Shown here: positions 44,053-51,992 of the stretch, one piece after another
Position numbering within the stretch: position 1 is the first letter of the stretch
Layout of the letters: each line of letters starts with the position of its first letter
Assembly (NCBI RefSeq): GCF_016772475.1
Contig: NZ_CP068595.1
Coordinates: forward strand, 3,534,001-3,598,000
DNA from: Paenibacillus sonchi
GTDB taxonomy: Bacteria > Bacillota > Bacilli > Paenibacillales > Paenibacillaceae
Direction of reading: 5' to 3'
DNA: 64,000 nucleotides
Made by a program: the position numbers and the translations under genes
The notes under the pieces: model-generated
What the model saw: the letters and a program-made list of their open reading frames with translations, nothing else
What the model was told of the DNA's origin: nothing
The model's database searches: none

Positions 44053-46362
44053 TTGAAAAAGCTAATTTCTTTGACTGTCAGCGCAGCTTTGCTGCTCGCG
44101 CCACTCGCGTATACGATTAATGCACCTGCCTTGAATCTAAAGGTGGATGCGGTTTCAGCGGCTTCGGAGGAGGCACCTGCGGCGACAGCGAAACCAACAG
44201 CAAAACCAACAGCAAAACCAACAGCAAAACCAACCGTGAAACCCAAACCAACCGTGAAACCAACAGCGAAGCCAACGGCGAAACCAACCCCGAAAACAAC
44301 GGCTAAACCGGCGGCAACGGCCAAAGCGACCGCAAAACCAACGGCAACAGCCAAGCCCGTTGTAACAGCTAAACCTGCCTCAACAGCGAAACCAACGGCA
44401 ACGGCTGCACCAGCTGTTACCGTTAAGCCAACTGCAACCATTGCACCGGCAGCGACCGCAAAACCCGTAACGGTTAAGCAGAATGTGTATCAGGACGGAG
44501 TGTATACAGCTTACGGCAATGCTTACTCCAAAGGTACCGAAGGCGCTAAGGTAACCATTAAAGATGGTAAAATCACTGACATTGAGCTGCTGAGAACCAG
44601 CCCGAAGCTTATCGACAGAAATGCCCGCGAGAATTACAGCGGCGTGTGGGTGGCCTACAAGCTGATGAAGGACAGACTGCTTGGCCAGACCAGAGACAGC
44701 GCAGCAGCAGTGGATGCGGTTTCCGGCGCAACACGCTCCAGCAATGGCTGGAAGCTGTCGGTCGACAGAGCATTTGAAAGAGCGCTTAAGGTCAAGCCGG
44801 CGGATGCTGTTTATTTTGCAGGCGACCATATGGGTGTAGATCCGGAAGGCAAATATGCTGTATTCGCCAGCTACGATGCTAATAAGCTTACTGCGGTGAA
44901 GCTGTATCCGCTGAATGCAGCCGGAGATTTCGTGGACGAAAAAACCTACACAGCAGAACAAACTGCAGCAATTGCCGCAATTACACCTGTACTGCTGGCA
45001 AACGGTTCTTCCACCCAGCCGTTTGCCGGCTTCGAAGCGGAGTCCAAGGCTGCCATCAAAGCTTTCTGGGATGCAGAACAAAACGCAAGCATCAACAACA
45101 CTTCGGCGTATATTGACGGGTTCTATTCTTCCTACGGCACTGCAAGAAGCGTGGGCGTAGAAAGAGCAGATGTGGTGATCCGCAATGGCAGGCTGGTTGA
45201 TGTGAAGCTGTACAGACTGGGCACCAACCTGATTGACAGAGGCGCAACCGCTTATGCTGAAGTAGTGAAGGCCAACGCTCCAATGACAGCCAAACTGCTT
45301 GCTAACGGTTCTTATATCGCTAATTATAATGAGAAGGTAGACGGAATCTCCGGCGCTACCGAAAGCAGCCACGGCTGGAATCAGGCTGTAGAGAGAGCTT
45401 TCGAGAAGGCTCTGAAGGCTCCGGCTGCCGGCCGGTACTTTGACGGCAAATTTGCCGGCGTGGACAATGCGTCCAGGATTTTCATGCTTGTTGATGTAGC
45501 AGCAGACCAGGTAACAGGCATCAAATTGAGCTTGTTCGGAACAGACGGCAAACTGATTGCAGACGATAAGCTGACTGCTGAACAGAAAACTCTGGTTGAA
45601 CAGTTGACTGCCGGACTTCTTGACAAAGGCGTACAGATCGCTGACGTTACGGGTCAGGAAGCGTTGACCGCAGCGGCGAGAGCCGCACTGACAGACGCTT
45701 TGACCAATGCTTCCAAGGAGCAGGGCGCTTACAAAGACGGCACCTTCACTGCCTATGGCGATGCTTATGACAAAGGAACGAACAAAGCTGACGTTACTCT
45801 GCGCAACGGCAAAATCGTAAATGTTGCTCTGAGCCGTGTAGGCATGAATATGGTTGACCTGGGCAAAAATGCTTATGCTGAAGTGCAAAAAGCCCTTCCT
45901 CAACTGACAGCCAGCTTCCTTGCCGCCGGCACCAGAGAAGGTGTGCAGCAAGTGGATGCGGTATCCGGGGCAACCAGCAGCAGCAATGCATTGAAAGCTG
46001 CGGTGGACAGAGCATACGGCAAAGCTGAAGTTGTTGAGGCCGGCAAAGCCGCTTACTTTAACGGAGCTTTTATTGGTGTAAGCACCGACAAAACTGTAAA
46101 TGTAATGGTTACTGTAAAATATAATGTTCCAGTGACCATGGCCGTGTATTATCTGGATGCAGCAGGCAAAGTAAAAGCTTACGATCAGCTGACTGAAGCT
46201 GAAAAGGCTGTAAAGGCAGAAATCGAAAATACTTCGTCGGGCAATGGCCTGCACAAGTATGGGTACCGTGCAGCGGCATTCGGCAGCAATGATGCTGAGA
46301 AGGAAGTCTCCGCCAAAGCGGTTGAAGCCATCAAAGCTGCACTGGAAGCAGCAGGAAAATAA
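44053..46362 (+). CDS. Exported protein with three FMN-binding domains
   Basis: A 769-residue secreted electron-carrier candidate. A signal peptide (residues 1-24) is followed by a roughly 100-residue linker of TAKPT-type repeats. Three FMN_bind domains follow, at about 148-245, 350-455 and 557-660, each starting like YxDGxYxAYG and each with a flavinylation motif: SGATRSS at S224-T227, SGATESS at S433-T436 and SGATSSS at S638-T641. In this family the Thr or Ser receives FMN covalently from ApbE, as in Listeria PplA of flavin-based extracellular electron transfer. No ApbE lies in the window. The start is TTG, eight bases after AAGGAG. Two Rex-type operators precede it. Confidence 0.88.
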   Translation: MKKLISLTVSAALLLAPLAYTINAPALNLKVDAVSAASEEAPAATAKPTAKPTAKPTAKPTVKPKPTVKPTAKPTAKPTPKTTAKPAATAKATAKPTATAKPVVTAKPASTAKPTATAAPAVTVKPTATIAPAATAKPVTVKQNVYQDGVYTAYGNAYSKGTEGAKVTIKDGKITDIELLRTSPKLIDRNARENYSGVWVAYKLMKDRLLGQTRDSAAAVDAVSGATRSSNGWKLSVDRAFERALKVKPADAVYFAGDHMGVDPEGKYAVFASYDANKLTAVKLYPLNAAGDFVDEKTYTAEQTAAIAAITPVLLANGSSTQPFAGFEAESKAAIKAFWDAEQNASINNTSAYIDGFYSSYGTARSVGVERADVVIRNGRLVDVKLYRLGTNLIDRGATAYAEVVKANAPMTAKLLANGSYIANYNEKVDGISGATESSHGWNQAVERAFEKALKAPAAGRYFDGKFAGVDNASRIFMLVDVAADQVTGIKLSLFGTDGKLIADDKLTAEQKTLVEQLTAGLLDKGVQIADVTGQEALTAAARAALTDALTNASKEQGAYKDGTFTAYGDAYDKGTNKADVTLRNGKIVNVALSRVGMNMVDLGKNAYAEVQKALPQLTASFLAAGTREGVQQVDAVSGATSSSNALKAAVDRAYGKAEVVEAGKAAYFNGAFIGVSTDKTVNVMVTVKYNVPVTMAVYYLDAAGKVKAYDQLTEAEKAVKAEIENTSSGNGLHKYGYRAAAFGSNDAEKEVSAKAVEAIKAALEAAGK

Positions 46363-46380
46363 TTTTTTTAGGACATCATT

Positions 46381-46402
46381 AAGGGTTGTTCCGGGTCATG
46401 CA
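46381..46402 (+). terminator. Left half of an IS-split terminator
   Basis: AAGGGTTGTTCC is the 5' arm of a hairpin whose 3' arm GGAGCAACCCTT lies at 48085-48096 beyond the IS. When the IS and one GCA copy are removed the two meet as a stem followed by seven T, just after the flavoprotein stop. Confidence 0.75.
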
Positions 46403-46469
46403 TGATATGCTCCCCATATAGTAGACAGGTGAAATAATAAAAACCTGTTACTGTATGGGGAGCATTTTT

Positions 46470-47150
46470 ATGGAACAAAAGAAGTTTACAGCGTTCGAAA
46501 AATTAACGATCCTCCAAGAAATTAAAGAGGGATTTATCGGAGTAAAGGCTGCAGCCCGAAAGTTCGGAGTAACCAAGAACTCTATTATGAAATGGCGGCG
46601 ACGGTATGAGTTGTACGGTTACGAGGGGCTAGACGTTCGGACTCATAACCGTACATATTCTGAGGAGCTCAAACTCCAAGCGGTTAGGGATTATCTTGAG
46701 GGGGAATTGTCGCAAAGCCAAATCATCTACAAGTATAAGATTGCAAGCACTACCCAACTCGCCAACTGGATTAAGAAGTATAATAGTCATAGCAACAGCT
46801 TAACCGCTAATTCAGGAGGAACTAGAGGGATGACCAAAGGACGGATAACGACATGGCAGGAGCGGATCGACATTGTGCTGTACTGTCTTGCCAATGGACA
46901 AGATTATACGAAGGCGGCAAGCCATTTCAAGGTGTCCTACCAGCAAACATATAGTTGGGTGAAGAAGTACCAGGCCGGCGGAGAAGAGGCTCTGCGGGAC
47001 GGCAGAGGGCGTACGAAAGCGCCGGAAGAGCTGACGGATGCAGAACGCTACAAGCTGGCCATGAAGAAGCTGGAATACGAGAACGAACGGCTCCGTGCGG
47101 AGAATGCTTTTCTAAAAAAGTTAGAGGAACTCGAAAGGAGGGGACATTAA
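46470..47150 (+). CDS. IS3/IS150 transposase OrfA
   Basis: A 226-residue DNA-binding protein with two helix-turn-helix regions (VKAAARKFGVTKNSIMKWRRRY at about 24-45 and YTKAASHFKVSYQQTYSWVKKY at about 145-166) and a C-terminal leucine-zipper-like helix (ERLRAENAFLKKLEEL). It starts with GGGGAG seven bases before ATG 46470. Near its end the sequence A-AAA-AAG at 47114-47120 is a standard minus-one slippage signal that leads into orfB. Confidence 0.9.
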   Translation: MEQKKFTAFEKLTILQEIKEGFIGVKAAARKFGVTKNSIMKWRRRYELYGYEGLDVRTHNRTYSEELKLQAVRDYLEGELSQSQIIYKYKIASTTQLANWIKKYNSHSNSLTANSGGTRGMTKGRITTWQERIDIVLYCLANGQDYTKAASHFKVSYQQTYSWVKKYQAGGEEALRDGRGRTKAPEELTDAERYKLAMKKLEYENERLRAENAFLKKLEELERRGH

Positions 47151-48028
47151 GTTCCGTTCGTCAAGAGAATATCTACCTGGCCATCCAGGCTGTTCAGCAA
47201 GAGGAGTCCTGCTCTATTCAGCTTTTGTGTGAGATTGCAGGCATTTCGCGGTCAAGTTATTACAAGTGGCTAAACCGCAAACCGAGCCGCCGAGAAGTCC
47301 ACAACGAGAAGCTCATGCAAGAGATGCTCTGCTTGTACGAAAAGGTGGAACGCATCTATGGATACCGCCAACTGGCCCTGCATTTGCGCAGGCAGATAGG
47401 CAAACCCATTAATACGAAACGAGTGTACCGTCTCATGAAGATCCAAGGCATCCAGTCGGTCATTCGTAGAAGGCGGAAGAAGTACGTAGGCTCTACGCCT
47501 CAGCAGGTCGCAGAGAATGTGCTGAACCGTGAATTCCATGCCGAAGCGCCAAACCAAAAATGGGTTACGGATGTCACGGAATTCAAGTATGGAAACGGAA
47601 AGAAGGCATATTTGAGCGCCATATTAGACCTATACGATAAGTCCATTGTTTCCTATGTGCTAGGGCATTCCAATAATAACGCACTGGTTTTTGAGACCTT
47701 TGAGCTCGCCGTACAAGCGGCACCTCAAAGTCATCCCCTACTCCACAGCGACCGTGGGTTTCAGTATACTTCCTTGAAGTTCAAGGAGATGTTAGACGAA
47801 ACAGAAATGAAGCAAAGTATGTCCCGAGTAGGCTGCTGTATTGATAATGGACCGATGGAGTCCTTCTGGGGGACACTGAAATGTGAGAAGTATTACTTGG
47901 ATACCTACCGGACCTTTGAAGAGCTCCAAAAAGATATTGATGCCTACATTCACTTTTACAATAACGAGCGGTTACAGGCAAAACTAAACGGCCTTAGTCC
48001 CATTGAATTCAGGACCAAGGCCGCTTAA
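47120..48028 (+). CDS. IS3/IS150 transposase OrfB part (DDE integrase)
   Basis: Catalytic half of the transposase, read after minus-one frameshifting at 47114-47120 to give OrfAB. An HTH_21-type segment comes first, then the rve integrase core with the DDE residues in WVTDVTEF, LLHSDRGFQY and NGPMESFWGTLKCE, and the C-terminal YIHFYNNERLQAKLNGLSP typical of the family. All catalytic residues are present. No strong internal start is evident, which fits expression only as a fusion. Confidence 0.9.
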   Translation, partial: VRGTRKEGTLSSVRQENIYLAIQAVQQEESCSIQLLCEIAGISRSSYYKWLNRKPSRREVHNEKLMQEMLCLYEKVERIYGYRQLALHLRRQIGKPINTKRVYRLMKIQGIQSVIRRRRKKYVGSTPQQVAENVLNREFHAEAPNQKWVTDVTEFKYGNGKKAYLSAILDLYDKSIVSYVLGHSNNNALVFETFELAVQAAPQSHPLLHSDRGFQYTSLKFKEMLDETEMKQSMSRVGCCIDNGPMESFWGTLKCEKYYLDTYRTFEELQKDIDAYIHFYNNERLQAKLNGLSPIEFRTKAA

Positions 48029-48073
48029 AATACTTTTATTTTTTGTACTGTCTACTTGACGGGGTGCAGTTCA

Positions 48074-48101
48074 GCACATGGCCTGGAGCAACCCTTTTTT
48101 T
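48074..48101 (+). terminator. Right half of the IS-split terminator
   Basis: GGAGCAACCCTT at 48085-48096 with T tract to 48101 is the 3' arm separated from 46381-46392 by the IS3 insertion. Confidence 0.75.
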
Positions 48102-48397
48102 ATCGTTTCAAAAATTATGGTTACATTCTAATCTTTTAGTTCAACTCGTCTAAAGGGAAAAGAGGTGAAATGCATTTGAATTGTGTGCAAGCGGGCGGAA
48201 TGGTGAATCGAGTAATGGTATAACAAGCTACAAGATTTTCGGAGCTGGCGGAATTGGGTAAAAACGGCTTGTGATGGGACAAGGGCATAATTAGAAATAG
48301 GAATCGTATAGTAATTAAAGGGATTTTGGAGATGAATGTCTAAAGTTTAATATACACAAACAGGCTTAGGCCCTGTTAGTAATAGGAGGCTCCAAAA
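48102..48397. other. Intergenic region between IS and yhaM
   Basis: No gene is supported. A 17-codon ORF at 48170 has a GAGGTG only two bases before its ATG. AACAGG...CCTGTT forms a small hairpin just before the yhaM ribosome binding site. Confidence 0.3.
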
Positions 48398-49353
48398 ATG
48401 ACACTAATTAAACAGCTATCTCCACAGGATGAATTTGTCGGCTTTTATCTGCTGCGAGAGCTGGCAATCAAACAAACAAACGGTACTCCTCCAAAGGATT
48501 ATTTTGATATTGTTCTGGGTGATTCCAGTGGCCAGATCTCGGCCAAGTACTGGGATGCAAGCACAACGGATAAAGAAACCTTTTTCCCGATGGCGCTGGT
48601 GAAGATCCGCGGATTGCGCATACGTACCGTGAGAAGCTCCAGGTGAAAATAACCAAGATCAGACTCGCCAATGACGGTGACAACGTCTCTCTTACTGATT
48701 TTATCAGGTCCGCCCCGATCCGGCCGGTTGATCTGATTCATACGATTAAAGGCGTTATGGCGAGCATCACTGACCCGGAGATCGCAACGATCGTATCTTT
48801 TTGTGTGGGTAAGGTGGAAAAGAAATTAATGCATTATCCGGCGGCCAAAACCCATCATCATGCTTATTTTGCCGGACTGGCCTATCATATGGTGCGGATG
48901 CTGGAAATCGGCGAGTTTCTCTGCAAGCAGCGTCCGTTCCTGAACCCCGACCTGATGAAGGCGGGAATTATTCTGCATGATATCGCCAAGCCGGAAGAGA
49001 TGATTTCCCAGTTCGGGATCGTGTCTGATTACAGTGTGCAGGGCAAGCTGATCGGCCATATCTCCATGGCTTCGAACTGGATTACCGAGGCCGCGATCCG
49101 CTCCGGCATTGATTTGGAGTCGGAAAAAGTGCTCGGCCTGCAGCATCTGGTATTATCCCATCATAATCTGGGTGAATGGGGCAGCCCGGTGCAGCCGCAG
49201 ACGGCGGAGGCCGTGGCCCTGCATCATATCGATGCGCTGGATGCGAAGCTGCAAATGGTAGAGGATGCGCTGGATACGACACCTGAGACGGAGGAATGGA
49301 CGCCGTTTATCCGGGGGCTGGAGAATAAGGCTGTGTACCGGATGAAGATTTAA
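48398..49353 (+). pseudogene. yhaM: 3'-5' exoribonuclease YhaM, frameshifted
   Basis: YhaM degrades RNA and single-stranded DNA from the 3' end. The first frame (48398-48646) holds the OB-fold part, DEFVGFYLLRELAIKQTNGT... ALVKIRG. The second frame (48643-49353) continues the HD-domain part, with KTHHHAYFAGLAYHM and GIILHDIAKPEE as metal-binding His and Asp motifs. Reading IAHTYREKLQVKITKIRLAND across the junction needs one extra base at GG 48611-48612. Restored, the protein has about 318 residues, close to the family's 314. Either the gene is broken or a G was lost in sequencing. AGGAGG precedes the start. Confidence 0.88.
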
Positions 49354-49411
49354 TTTTCGCGTATGGATGTTCAGAATTAATGTAAGTCTTCGGCAACGAC
49401 TTTAGTCGTCA

Positions 49412-49463
49412 ATATTTATGTCAAAGACCGCCTGCTTAAGCAGGTGGTCTTTGACATAAATAT
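49412..49463. repeat. 52-bp near-perfect palindrome after yhaM
   Basis: Two 26-base arms beginning ATATTTATGTCAAAGACC meet with no spacer and differ by one base pair. As RNA it would form a very long hairpin. There is no T tract, so it is not a normal terminator. No gene lies between 49354 and 50287. Confidence 0.75.
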
Positions 49464-49570
49464 AAGAATTTATATGCTTCACGCTGTAAATTATCCTTCT
49501 ATTTCTCGCTGAAACGGGTACCTGAAAGCGATACTCTGTATCGCTGCTTCGGAAGCATAGGCTCCTAATA

Positions 49571-49595
49571 AGGACGGCGTAGCCGTTTCTACTTG
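49571..49595. repeat. 25-bp direct repeat, copy 1
   Basis: AGGACGGCGTAGCCGTTTCT plus ACTTG is identical to 51797-51821. It contains a small ACGGC-GTA-GCCGT hairpin. Confidence 0.8.
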
Positions 49596-49713
49596 AAAGA
49601 TAAGAGTTTATATGTTTTGGGGGAACAGACTTCCCCCTTATTTAACTGTAATGCAGTGTAACAAAATGTGGATATCTTGGAAGCCTCACAGGATATAAGC
49701 GATGCAGGAGGAT

Positions 49714-49757
49714 AGGGCTCCATCAGCGGACTGATGCGGACAGGGGAGCCCTTATTT
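49714..49757. terminator. Hairpin with T-rich tail in non-coding DNA
   Basis: AGGGCTCC pairs with GGAGCCCT, with CATCAG/CTGATG inside, followed by TATTTT. No gene ends nearby, so its role is unclear. Confidence 0.4.
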
Positions 49758-49783
49758 TGCCAAAAATCTTACTTTTTCAGCAG

Positions 49784-49866
49784 TTACGGACTCAGGAGCC
49801 GTTAGATCGTTCGATGGAGCCAGGAATAAAGGGGAAAGGGACAAATAAGGGCATCTGAGTCCGTAG
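49784..49866. repeat. Dispersed TTACGGACYCAGATG repeat, island 1
   Basis: TTACGGACTCAG occurs at 49784 and the inverted form CATCTGAGTCCGTA at 49852. The same motif recurs at 59836, 59886 and 60009 in the second non-coding island. Confidence 0.6.
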
Positions 49867-49979
49867 TCCTGCGGAATAGACGAATCTTCTATCCATAACG
49901 GCTCCCCTGTCCGTAACGGCTGCGGATCGATCGCGAAGGAATAGGGCGATCCGTCTTTACCGGTTTCTTCGCAGGTGCT

Positions 49980-50046
49980 AGTTGGAAAAAGGGAACTTAT
50001 TTTTCCAGAAATTAAGAAATCCTGAGAGTGAAGTGGAAAAAGTAAA
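49980..50046. repeat. 51-bp-period repeat, copy B (partial)
   Basis: AGTTGGAAAAAGGG at 49980 and AAGTGGAAAAAGTAAA at 50031 match the left half of the element at 26574. The match ends near 50052, close to the IS110 element. Confidence 0.7.
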
Positions 50047-50052
50047 CCTAAT

Positions 50053-50287
50053 CATCCATGGCCTGGCGGCCACCGTCGGTCATGAAAATCAGGTGAAGTC
50101 AGAGTGTATATTTGGTAAAATTGTGCCGTGGATCAGAGGTCGATTCAATATTGGTGAAACATCCCGAAACCTAATCTGACCCACTGCAACGACGAGGATC
50201 GCCGAGTGTTGCCATGAGCACGTGTATAAAATTTTATCTCTTTAGGTTGCATGATCCACGCATACTTTTGGCTTGGAGGTAGGGAAT
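50053..50287 (+). other. Non-coding 5' part of the IS110 element
   Basis: About 235 bases without a gene precede the transposase, whereas only a short stretch follows it. IS110-group elements encode a bridge RNA in such an upstream region. I cannot fix the element end or fold the RNA with confidence; GCAAC/GTTGC around 50187-50214 is one possible stem. Confidence 0.4.
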
Positions 50288-51512
50288 ATGGATGCCATTC
50301 GTGAACGTTGTGCCGGGTTGGATATTCATCAGGAGACAGTGGTGGTTTGTCTGCTGAGTGGCCCCCTGGAGAAGAGACCCAGGTCGGTGACCGAGACGTT
50401 TGGAACCACAACCCGTGAGCTTTTGAGATTACAGGAGTGGCTGGAGCAGCAGGGATGTACCGAGATTGCCATGGAAAGTACAGGGGTCTTTTGGAAACCC
50501 GTATGGAACATTCTGGAGAGCACCTGTACGATCACGCTGGCCAACCCGCATCATATCCGCAATATGCCCGGGAAGAAGACTGACGTCAAGGATGCCGAGT
50601 GGATCGCCAAGCTCCACCGCTGCGGCTTGATTGAGGGAAGCTTTGTCCCGGACGAGCCCATCCGCGATTTGCGTGACCTTACCCGGTATCTGCGCAAACT
50701 TAAGCAAAACGCGACGCAAGAAAAGAACCGGATTCACAAAATTCTACAAGATGCCAACATTAAACTGACTACGTATGTCTCCGATCTTTTTGGCGTTTCC
50801 GGGCGTGCGCTACTGGACTCGATGGTGAATGGCGAAGTGCTGGATGTGCATGAGGTCCGCAAGCTGGTTCATACCCGGCTGAAGATGAAGGTGCCCTCCC
50901 TTGTGGAGGCATTGAACGGCCGACTGCGCCTGCATCACCGGAAGATGATCCGGCGTCATTTGGAACATTTGCAGTATCTGGAGAGTGAAATCCAGACGTT
51001 GGAAGCTGAAATTGAGGAGCTGGTGCAACCATACATGAAGGAAATTGAACTGCTGGATACCGTTCCAGGCGTGAGCACCGATGCGGCGGCGAGCATCGTG
51101 GCGGAACTGGGTACCGACATGTCTCCTTTTCCAAGCGAAGCCCACCTGGCCTCTTGGGTGGGGGTGTGTCCAGCCAACCATGAGAGTGCCGGTAAAAAAA
51201 AGTAAAAAGAACAAACGCGGGAACCGAGGTCTGAAAGCCGTACTCGTCCAGTGTGCTTGGGCGGCGAGTAAGTCCAAGAATAATCGGCTTTCCGCCATGT
51301 ACAGTCGGATCGTGAAACGGGCAGGAAAACAGAAAGCCATCATCGCATTAGCCCATGCGATGATCCGAATCATGTATGTGATGCTTCGGGATAAAGTCCC
51401 CTATACAGAGCTCGGGACGGAATATCTGAACACCCCAGAGCAGACCGCAAACTACCTGATTAAAAAACTTCAAAAGCTAGGCTACCAAGTGGAACTGACA
51501 CCTACCACATGA
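50288..51512 (+). pseudogene. IS110 family transposase, split by a frameshift
   Basis: DEDD transposase of the IS110 family, which recombines DNA guided by a bridge RNA. The first frame (50288-51205) has the RuvC-like acidic residues in AGLDIHQ, AMESTG and KTDVKDAEW and, in the C-terminal domain, TVPGVSTDAAASIVAELG and the catalytic-serine-type NHESAGK. It stops after an A8 run at 51196-51203. The next frame continues SKKNKRGNRGLKAVLVQCAWAA to 51512. One A fewer would give about 407 residues, the family norm. GGAGGTAGGG precedes the ATG. It is either inactivated or rescued by slippage on the A tract. Confidence 0.88.
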
Positions 51513-51582
51513 TAACCACTTTTTAAAAAAATGAAGTTCCGATTTAGGGAATCTTTAAAGCGAAACTCACTTTCGAGCTGTG

Positions 51583-51720
51583 AAGCGGAAAAGTTATTTT
51601 CGTATAAATTGGGCCACATTTCTGGTCCAATGGCGAAATGGGCTGAATTAGTGTCCCTTTTTCCACTTCATCTGCCCGAGGGTAGGGTACTCCGGCAAAT
51701 TAGTGTCCCTTTTTCCACTT
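51583..51720. repeat. 51/52-bp-period repeat, copy C
   Basis: TTAGTGTCCCTTTTTCCACT lies within two identical 23-bp blocks at 51646-51668 and 51698-51720, 52 bp apart. They are inverted relative to the left half of copy A and match its right half. From 51513 to 51992 no gene is seen apart from these repeats and the promoter below. Confidence 0.8.
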
Positions 51721-51796
51721 AAAGAGTTGCCGTAGGATTCACGGGGAGTCGTTCTCCCGGTAACGCTAGAACCAAGACGGCTGCGCTGTCCCGTGG

Positions 51797-51821
51797 AGGA
51801 CGGCGTAGCCGTTTCTACTTG
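51797..51821. repeat. 25-bp direct repeat, copy 2
   Basis: Identical to 49571-49595, in the same orientation 2.2 kb downstream, on the other side of the IS110 element. Confidence 0.8.
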
Positions 51822-51868
51822 TGACTGCCAAGCTATGCTGAGAGAAACAACGCTCTGGATTTGTATGC

Positions 51869-51914
51869 CAAAGGTTTAGCATATGTTAAAGGATTGACAT
51901 ATGTTAAACCTTTG
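51869..51914. promoter_or_regulatory. Inverted and direct repeats at the sugar operon promoter
   Basis: CAAAGGTTTA (51869) and TAAACCTTTG (51905) are perfect inverted arms that enclose the -35 box. CATATGTTAAA also occurs directly repeated at 51880 and 51898. They are likely binding sites for the operon's LacI regulator or another factor. Confidence 0.6.
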
Positions 51915-51923
51915 ACATATAAT
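51894..51923 (+). promoter_or_regulatory. Promoter of the sucrose-type operon
   Basis: TTGACA and TATAAT, both perfect consensus, are 18 bp apart and 70 bp upstream of the binding protein start. Confidence 0.85.
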
Positions 51924-51992
51924 CGGATTAAAGATGATTTGGAAGCACTTTCAAATCATCTTTATACAAACTACCGATGGGGGAATGTACAC

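Larger units (their letters stand above)
46403..48073 (+). mobile_element. IS3 family element, IS150 group, 1671 bp
   Basis: The left end TGATATGCTCCCC and the right end (read inward) TGAACTGCACCCC open imperfect inverted repeats that continue with AGTAGACAG about 18 bases in and an AATAAAA tract. The element is flanked by a 3-bp direct repeat, GCA at 46400-46402 and GCA at 48074-48076. It encodes orfA and orfB joined by a slippery site. Ends, target duplication and both frames look intact, so it may be active. Confidence 0.9.

Noticed and set aside
44380..46254. 624-codon open frame opposite the flavoprotein gene
   Set aside because: Cys/Ser-rich shadow produced by the codon bias of the real gene; no start signal.
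47114..47120. Frameshift mutation in the IS3 transposase
   Set aside because: A-AAA-AAG with a minus-one switch is the normal programmed signal of this family, so it is not a lesion.
48170..48223. 17-codon peptide after the IS3 element
   Set aside because: Ribosome binding site too close to the ATG and no conservation evidence.
49982..50179. 65-codon frame before the IS110 element
   Set aside because: It lies within repeat copy B and crosses into the IS110 leader; no coding character.
51531..51722. 63-codon frame after the IS110 element
   Set aside because: It consists of repeat copy C.
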